Below are positions 13,972 through 18,403 of a stretch of 18,403 bases of DNA, in pieces. Position numbers and translations under genes: made by a program. A model generated the notes under the pieces. The model saw only the letters and a program-made list of their open reading frames with translations. It made no database searches and was not told where the DNA came from. Origin of the DNA: JANMMJ01 sp964543235 (GTDB lineage: Bacteria; Pseudomonadota; Alphaproteobacteria; Rhizobiales; Aestuariivirgaceae); the NCBI GenBank assembly GCA_964543235.1, contig CAZIXE010000072.1:1-18403 (forward strand), given 5' to 3'. Position 1 is the first letter of the stretch, and every line of letters begins with the position of its first letter.

Positions 13972-15168
13972 ATGCCCGACTGTTTCATCTATGACCATGT
14001 GCGGACCCCGCGCGGCCGCGGCAAGCCGGATGGCGCCCTGCACCGGGTCACGCCGGTCGAATTGGCGGCACAGACGCTTGCCGCCATCCGCGACCGCAAC
14101 AGCCTCGACACGGCGCGCCTCGACGATGTGGTGCTGGGCTGTGTCGATCCCATCGGCGAGGCCGGCGGCAATATCGCCCGCGCTGCCGTGCTCAAGGCCG
14201 GCTATGCGCAAAGCGTCGCCGGTGTGCAGATCAACCGGTTCTGCGCGTCGGGGCTCGATGCCGTCAATTTCGCGGCCGCCCAGATCATGGCGGGGGCCCA
14301 GGACATGGCCATAGGCGGCGGTGTCGAGTCGATGAGCCGTATCGGCATCGGCGCGTCGGGGGGCGCCTGGCCCGCCGATCCGTCAGTCGCCATTGCCGCC
14401 TACTACCTGCCGCAGGGCATTTCTGCCGACCTCATCGCCACCCGCTACGGCTTCACGCGCGCGGATGTCGATGCCTACGGGGTCGAGAGCCAGCGCCGCG
14501 CCGCCCTGTCGTGGTCAAGCGGTCATTTCGCGCGCTCGGTCATTGCGGTCAAGGACGTCAACGGGCTTGCCATCCTGGACCGCGACGAACACCTCAGGCC
14601 CGACACCACGCTGCAGTCGCTCGGCGCGCTCAAGCCCGCCTTCGCCGAGATGGGCGCGACCTACGGCTTCGATGCGGTGGCAATCCAGCGCTATCCGGAA
14701 ATCGAGGCGATCGTGCACGTGCATCACGCCGGCAACTCCTCCGGCATCGTCGACGGTGCGGCGGCGGTACTGCTCGGCCGCAAGCAGCGTGATCTGAAGC
14801 CGCGGGCCCGCATCCGCGCCTTCGCCACTATCGGCTCGGAGCCGGCGATCATGCTGACGGGGCCTGAAGAGGTGACGCGCAAGGTGCTCAAGCGGGCGCG
14901 GTTGGCGGCCTCTGACATCGATCTCTTCGAAATCAACGAGGCCTTCGCGGCGGTGGTGCTGCGGTATCAGCAGGCGCTCGACCTCGATCCGGCCAAAGTC
15001 AATGTGGCAGGCGGCGCCATTGCCATGGGCCATCCGCTCGGCGCCACGGGGGCGATGATCCTCGGCACGGTGCTTGACGAACTGGAACGCCGCGATCTGG
15101 CGACAGCGCTCGTGACCCTGTGCATCGGCGCCGGCATGGGCACCGCGACCATTATCGAGCGGGTCTAG
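13972..15168 (+). CDS. Acetyl-CoA C-acyltransferase (thiolase)
   Basis: The 398-residue thiolase would perform the last beta-oxidation step, CoA-dependent cleavage of 3-ketoacyl-CoA to acetyl-CoA and a shortened acyl-CoA. Catalytic features are all present: nucleophilic Cys91 (NRFCASGLDAVN), Asn322 in NEAF, His354 in GHPLGATGA, and Cys384 in LCIGAGMG. The length is normal for the family. The start at 13972 gives the standard N-terminus (FIYDHVRTPRGRG), but only a weak AAGAAAG precedes it. A GGGC/GCCC hairpin (8-base loop) lies directly upstream, so expression may once have relied on coupling to the dehydrogenase gene, now displaced by the insertion. It is followed 4 bases later by fadJ. Biosynthetic acetoacetyl-CoA thiolase is less likely given the operon. 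Confidence 0.92.
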   Translation: MPDCFIYDHVRTPRGRGKPDGALHRVTPVELAAQTLAAIRDRNSLDTARLDDVVLGCVDPIGEAGGNIARAAVLKAGYAQSVAGVQINRFCASGLDAVNFAAAQIMAGAQDMAIGGGVESMSRIGIGASGGAWPADPSVAIAAYYLPQGISADLIATRYGFTRADVDAYGVESQRRAALSWSSGHFARSVIAVKDVNGLAILDRDEHLRPDTTLQSLGALKPAFAEMGATYGFDAVAIQRYPEIEAIVHVHHAGNSSGIVDGAAAVLLGRKQRDLKPRARIRAFATIGSEPAIMLTGPEEVTRKVLKRARLAASDIDLFEINEAFAAVVLRYQQALDLDPAKVNVAGGAIAMGHPLGATGAMILGTVLDELERRDLATALVTLCIGAGMGTATIIERV

Positions 15169-15172
15169 GCGG

Positions 15173-17344
15173 ATGCGCAATTTCACCTTCGAGACCGGTA
15201 GCGACGGAATCGCCCAGCTCACCTGGAACATGCCGGGCCGGTCGATGAATGTCATCGACCAGAGCGTGATGGATGATCTCGAAGTCTTCATCACGCAGCT
15301 TGCCGGCAATCCCGCCATCACCGGTGCCGTCATCACGTCCGGCAAGACGAGTTTCTCGGGCGGGGCGGACCTCGCCATGCTGGCTGACGTGGCGCGGGTC
15401 ACGGCGGTGTCGCCGCAGGCCGAGAAGATTGCGGCGCGCGACAGCGTGGCGCGGCTTGGGGCGCTGTACCGCCGGCTCGAGACTGCAGGGAAGCCCGTCG
15501 CCTGCGCCATCAACGGAACCTGCCTCGGCGGCGCCTTCGAGCTGGCGCTCGCCTGCCACTACCGGGTTTGCAGCAGCGACGACACCGCGACGCTCGGCCT
15601 GCCGGAAGCGAAGGTGGGGCTGTTGCCCGGCGCCGGCGGCACGCAGCGCCTGCCGCGGCTCATCGGCGCTGAACCGGCACTGAAGCTCATGCTGCACGGC
15701 CGTCACATGACCCCGGCCGAGGCGCTGCAACTCGGCGCGGTGCACCGGCTGGTGGCGGCGGGCGAAGTGGTGACGGCGGCGCGGGTGTGGCTGCGCGAGA
15801 GCGCCCGGACGGTGCAGCCGTGGGATGAGAAGGGGTACAAGGTTCCGGGCGGGGAGCCGTCGTCACCTCAAGGCATGATGATGTGGACGGCAGCCAATGC
15901 CCTCTATCGCAAGGAGACATTCGACAACTACGATGCCCAGCGCGCCATCATGGCCTGCGTCTATGAAGGCCTGTCGGTGCGCTCCTTCGAGGCAGCGCTT
16001 GCCATCGAGCGCGACTATTTCGCGAAACTCATGTTCGGCCGCCAGTCCAAGGTGATGATCCGCTCGCTGTTTCATTCGCGGCAAGCACTTTCCAAGGGGG
16101 CGCGGCGGCCGAAGGACGTGGCTCCGGCAAAGGCCGGCCGGATTGGCATCGTGGGAGCGGGCTTCATGGGTTCGGGCATCGCCCATGTCTCGGCGAAGGC
16201 CGGCCTGGCGGTCACGCTGATCGATCGCGATCAGGAGAGTGCCGAAAGGGGCCGGCAGCACACGGCGAAGCTCTATGACCAGGACATTGCCCGCGGCCGT
16301 GCCACGGAAGCGGAGAAGGCGGCGGTGCTCGCGCGTATTACCGCCACCGCCGACTACGCCGCACTCGCAGCCTGCGATCTCGTCATCGAGGCCGTCTTCG
16401 AGAATCGCGCGCTCAAGGCGGAGGTCTGGGCAAAGATCGATGCCGCGATGGCGGACACGGGCTTGCGCGCGTCAAACACATCGACGCTGCCGATCACCAG
16501 CCTGGCGGCACATGTCAGGGATCCCGGCAATTTCGTCGGCATCCATTTCTTCTCGCCTGTCGACAAGATGCAGCTCGTCGAGATCATCAGGGGCAAGGCG
16601 ACGTCGCCCCAGGCGCTGGCCCGGGCGCTCGACTATGTGCAGCAGATCCGCAAGACGCCAATCGTCGTCAACGATGCCCGCGGCTTCTTCACTTCGCGCG
16701 TTGTCACGGCCCATATCGCCGAAGGCCATCACATGCTGGAGGAGGGCGTGCCGCCGGTCATTATCGAGCATGCCGGCAAACAGGCCGGCATGCCGGTCGG
16801 GCCGCTGGCGCTCGCCGACGAGATTGCCCTCGACCTGCAATGGAAGATCATGCAGGCGGCGCGGGCCGATCTCGGCGCGGCCTATGCGGAGGGGCCGATC
16901 GACCGCATCCTCGAAGAGATGGTGGTGAAGCGCGAGCGCTTCGGCCGCAAGAACGGCAAGGGCTATTACGATTACCCGCCGGGTGAAAGTAAACGCCTGT
17001 GGCCCGGCATCGCCGAGGTGGTGGCACTCAAGCCGGCGGCGGCATTCTCTTTTGCCGAGGTCAAGGAGCGCCTCCTGCTCATCCAGGCGCTCGAGACGGC
17101 ACGCTGCCTTGCCGAACAGGTGCTGACCGATGTCCGCGAGGCCGATGTCGGGGCCATTCTCGGATTCGGCTTCGCGCCGTTTACCGGCGGGCCACTGTCC
17201 TACATCGACACGATGGGGGCCGGCACCTTCGTTGCGAAGTGCCGCGGCTATGCCAAACGATACGGCAAGCGTTACGCGCCACCGAAGCTCCTGGTCGAGA
17301 TGGCGGAGAAACACGAGACTTTCTATGACCGTTTTGCCGCCTGA
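15173..17344 (+). CDS. fadJ: Bifunctional enoyl-CoA hydratase/3-hydroxyacyl-CoA dehydrogenase (FadJ type)
   Basis: The 723-residue multifunctional enzyme catalyses hydration of 2-enoyl-CoA and NAD+-dependent oxidation of 3-hydroxyacyl-CoA. The N-terminal crotonase domain (about 1-210) has the oxyanion-hole segment FSGGADLAML (61-70) and the two catalytic glutamates, Glu123 (GGAFELALA) and Glu145 (GLPEAKVG). The dehydrogenase domain begins near 322 with the NAD-binding GAGFMGSGIAHV (328-339). It carries His458 (GIHFFSPVDKM) and Glu470 (LVEII), and VNDARGFFTSRV (499-510) opens the C-terminal part. The second helical repeat ends with GFGFAPFTGGP (664-674). It starts 4 bases after the thiolase stop, with AGGCGG almost touching the ATG, and its 3' end overlaps nudC by 20 bases. 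The alpha subunit here would pair with the thiolase encoded upstream. Confidence 0.92.
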   Translation: MRNFTFETGSDGIAQLTWNMPGRSMNVIDQSVMDDLEVFITQLAGNPAITGAVITSGKTSFSGGADLAMLADVARVTAVSPQAEKIAARDSVARLGALYRRLETAGKPVACAINGTCLGGAFELALACHYRVCSSDDTATLGLPEAKVGLLPGAGGTQRLPRLIGAEPALKLMLHGRHMTPAEALQLGAVHRLVAAGEVVTAARVWLRESARTVQPWDEKGYKVPGGEPSSPQGMMMWTAANALYRKETFDNYDAQRAIMACVYEGLSVRSFEAALAIERDYFAKLMFGRQSKVMIRSLFHSRQALSKGARRPKDVAPAKAGRIGIVGAGFMGSGIAHVSAKAGLAVTLIDRDQESAERGRQHTAKLYDQDIARGRATEAEKAAVLARITATADYAALAACDLVIEAVFENRALKAEVWAKIDAAMADTGLRASNTSTLPITSLAAHVRDPGNFVGIHFFSPVDKMQLVEIIRGKATSPQALARALDYVQQIRKTPIVVNDARGFFTSRVVTAHIAEGHHMLEEGVPPVIIEHAGKQAGMPVGPLALADEIALDLQWKIMQAARADLGAAYAEGPIDRILEEMVVKRERFGRKNGKGYYDYPPGESKRLWPGIAEVVALKPAAAFSFAEVKERLLLIQALETARCLAEQVLTDVREADVGAILGFGFAPFTGGPLSYIDTMGAGTFVAKCRGYAKRYGKRYAPPKLLVEMAEKHETFYDRFAA

Positions 17345-18197
17345 GGGGCTCGGCTTCTGCGGCGGCCGCCATGACCGCGCCGCCAACAGCCGCGGTGACG
17401 AAGCCTTCATTGCCGCAAGGCGGGCGGACCCGTCATCGCGGCTCATCCGCTTTCACGGCGATCGCCTGCGCGTCGCCGGCGGGCGGCCGCAGTTCGAGCC
17501 CGTGCCGGCCGAAGGCGACGTGATCTTCCTCGGAATCGGGGAGGACGGCATTGCCTATTTTGCGGCCGAAGCGCCGGAGCCGTTCCCGCAATCGCTCGAT
17601 CTGCGCAGTATCGCGGTGGATGCAGCCGTCGGCATTGCCGATCAGGCGCTGCTCGCCCAGGCGCGCGCCCTTTTGACCTGGCATACGTGGCGGCGTTTCT
17701 GCTCCAATTGTGGCGCAGGCCTGGTCAGCACGGATGCCGGCTATCGCCGCCACTGTCCCTCCTGCGGGATGGATCATTTCCCGCGCACCGATCCGGTGAT
17801 CATCATGGTGGTGCGCTCGAAGCGCGGCCTGCTCCTGGGACGGCAAAGCTTCTGGAAGCCCGGCATGTACTCGGCGCTGGCCGGCTTCATGGAGCCGGGC
17901 GAGACCATCGAGGAAGCCGCCAGACGCGAGATCTTCGAAGAGTCGGGCATCCGGGTCGGTACCGTGAGCTATGTGGCAAGCCAGCCCTGGCCGTTTCCGT
18001 CGAGCCTGATGATCGGCCTTATCGGCGAGGCCATCACCGAGGATATCCAAATCGACAGCAGGGAACTCGAGGATGCCCGCTGGTTCACGCGGGACGAGCT
18101 TCTGGCCATGCGGGCGGGCAGCCACCCGGAAGGCCTGTGTTTTCCGGTCCGCATGGCGATTGCCCACCACCTGGTGCTGGCGGCACTGCAAGCGTGA
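17325..18197 (+). CDS. nudC: NADH pyrophosphatase NudC (Nudix hydrolase)
   Basis: The 290-residue protein has the full NudC plan: a variable N-terminal domain, a zinc ribbon with Cys126, Cys129, Cys144 and Cys147 (FCSNCG and HCPSCG), and a Nudix domain. The Nudix box (187-209) fits G-x5-E-x7-REUxEExGU exactly. The NudC-specific motif SQPWPFPSS lies at 219-227. NudC cleaves NAD(H) to NMN(H) and AMP and removes NAD caps from RNA. The ATG at 17325 gives a 20-base overlap with the end of fadJ, suggesting translational coupling. A longer in-frame reading from 17130 lies inside fadJ and is rejected. Its place in a beta-oxidation operon may link NAD(H) turnover to fatty-acid use. Confidence 0.92.
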   Translation: MTVLPPEGLGFCGGRHDRAANSRGDEAFIAARRADPSSRLIRFHGDRLRVAGGRPQFEPVPAEGDVIFLGIGEDGIAYFAAEAPEPFPQSLDLRSIAVDAAVGIADQALLAQARALLTWHTWRRFCSNCGAGLVSTDAGYRRHCPSCGMDHFPRTDPVIIMVVRSKRGLLLGRQSFWKPGMYSALAGFMEPGETIEEAARREIFEESGIRVGTVSYVASQPWPFPSSLMIGLIGEAITEDIQIDSRELEDARWFTRDELLAMRAGSHPEGLCFPVRMAIAHHLVLAALQA

Positions 18198-18291
18198 CGG
18201 CGCCGCAGCCGCGTCCTCCTCCCGTCCTGCAGCCGGGAGAAAGCCGATGTTGAGTCGCCTCCGCCCCCTCCGGCGTTCGCGCTGCTCGGGC

Positions 18292-18356
18292 CACCTCTCC
18301 CGAAATGGGAGGATGCACCGTGATCCGTCCCTCCCCCGCGATGCGCGCGGGGAGGG
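18292..18356. repeat. GC-rich intergenic hairpin repeats after nudC
   Basis: Two adjacent hairpins lie in the 206-base gene-free tail. The first pairs CCTC-T-CC (18295-18301) with GGGAGG (18307-18312) over a GAAAT loop, with one bulged T. The second pairs CCCTCCCC (18329-18336) with GGGGAGGG (18349-18356), extended inward by a CGCG/CGCG helix with an ATG loop and one bulged base. CCTCCCC/GGGGAGG palindromes like this are frequent repeated intergenic elements in alphaproteobacteria (from memory). They may also end the operon transcript. No gene is seen from 18198 to the window end. Confidence 0.5.
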
Positions 18357-18403
18357 TGCCGCGCGCCGGCGCGGCGGGTGGGGGGCAGACACAAGCCTCA
18401 GAG

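Noticed and set aside
14515..15513. 332-codon open frame on the minus strand
   Set aside because: It spans the junction of thiolase and fadJ in antisense. Both sense genes have all catalytic residues.
17130..17324. N-terminal extension of nudC inside fadJ
   Set aside because: The extension only exists because the alternative frame of fadJ is open. The NudC family starts close to the ATG at 17325.

Overview
The window is high-G+C, densely coded bacterial chromosome. It most likely comes from an alphaproteobacterium, possibly of the Hyphomicrobiales. This is inferred from a PodJ-type polarity protein with Sel1 and peptidoglycan-binding domains, the ligase-associated helicase/PdeM repair pair, an Irr-box-like motif, and palindromic intergenic repeats of a type I associate with that order. 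No rRNA, tRNA, CRISPR array or recognisable transposase was seen.

Layout. Bases 1-201 hold no gene but carry two large, unusually well-formed hairpins. Next comes an acyl-CoA dehydrogenase-like flavoprotein gene (minus strand), divergent from an HxlR-type regulator with an extra C-terminal domain; a 7-bp-arm inverted repeat lies between them. A DinF-type MATE exporter (minus) follows. It is divergent from a Cys-rich gene of unknown function that is interrupted by an in-frame amber codon. The intergenic stretch between these two carries one motif resembling an Irr box and one matching the E. coli IscR type 1 consensus at 24 of 25 positions. Downstream are the ligase-associated DEXH helicase and its partner phosphoesterase pdeM (overlapping, plus strand), then the large podJ-like gene (minus).

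The right half is a fatty-acid or branched-chain acyl-CoA degradation operon on the plus strand: MerR-family regulator, long-chain/isovaleryl-type acyl-CoA dehydrogenase, thiolase, bifunctional FadJ-type hydratase/dehydrogenase, and nudC, whose start overlaps the end of fadJ. Together these enzymes would cover all four beta-oxidation steps. NudC would act on NAD(H), whose reduced form the pathway makes.

The most unusual feature is an insertion of about 1.04 kb between the dehydrogenase and the thiolase. It carries one low-G+C gene with a D-x12-E-x-K motif typical of PD-(D/E)XK nucleases. It is flanked by two 41-bp direct copies (39/41 identical) of the last codons of the dehydrogenase gene. 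The two copies differ only at synonymous third positions. This looks like a single-gene mobile element that lands at the 3' end of a metabolic gene and rebuilds that end. No integrase or transposase is visible. The window ends in GC-rich hairpin-forming intergenic repeat sequence.
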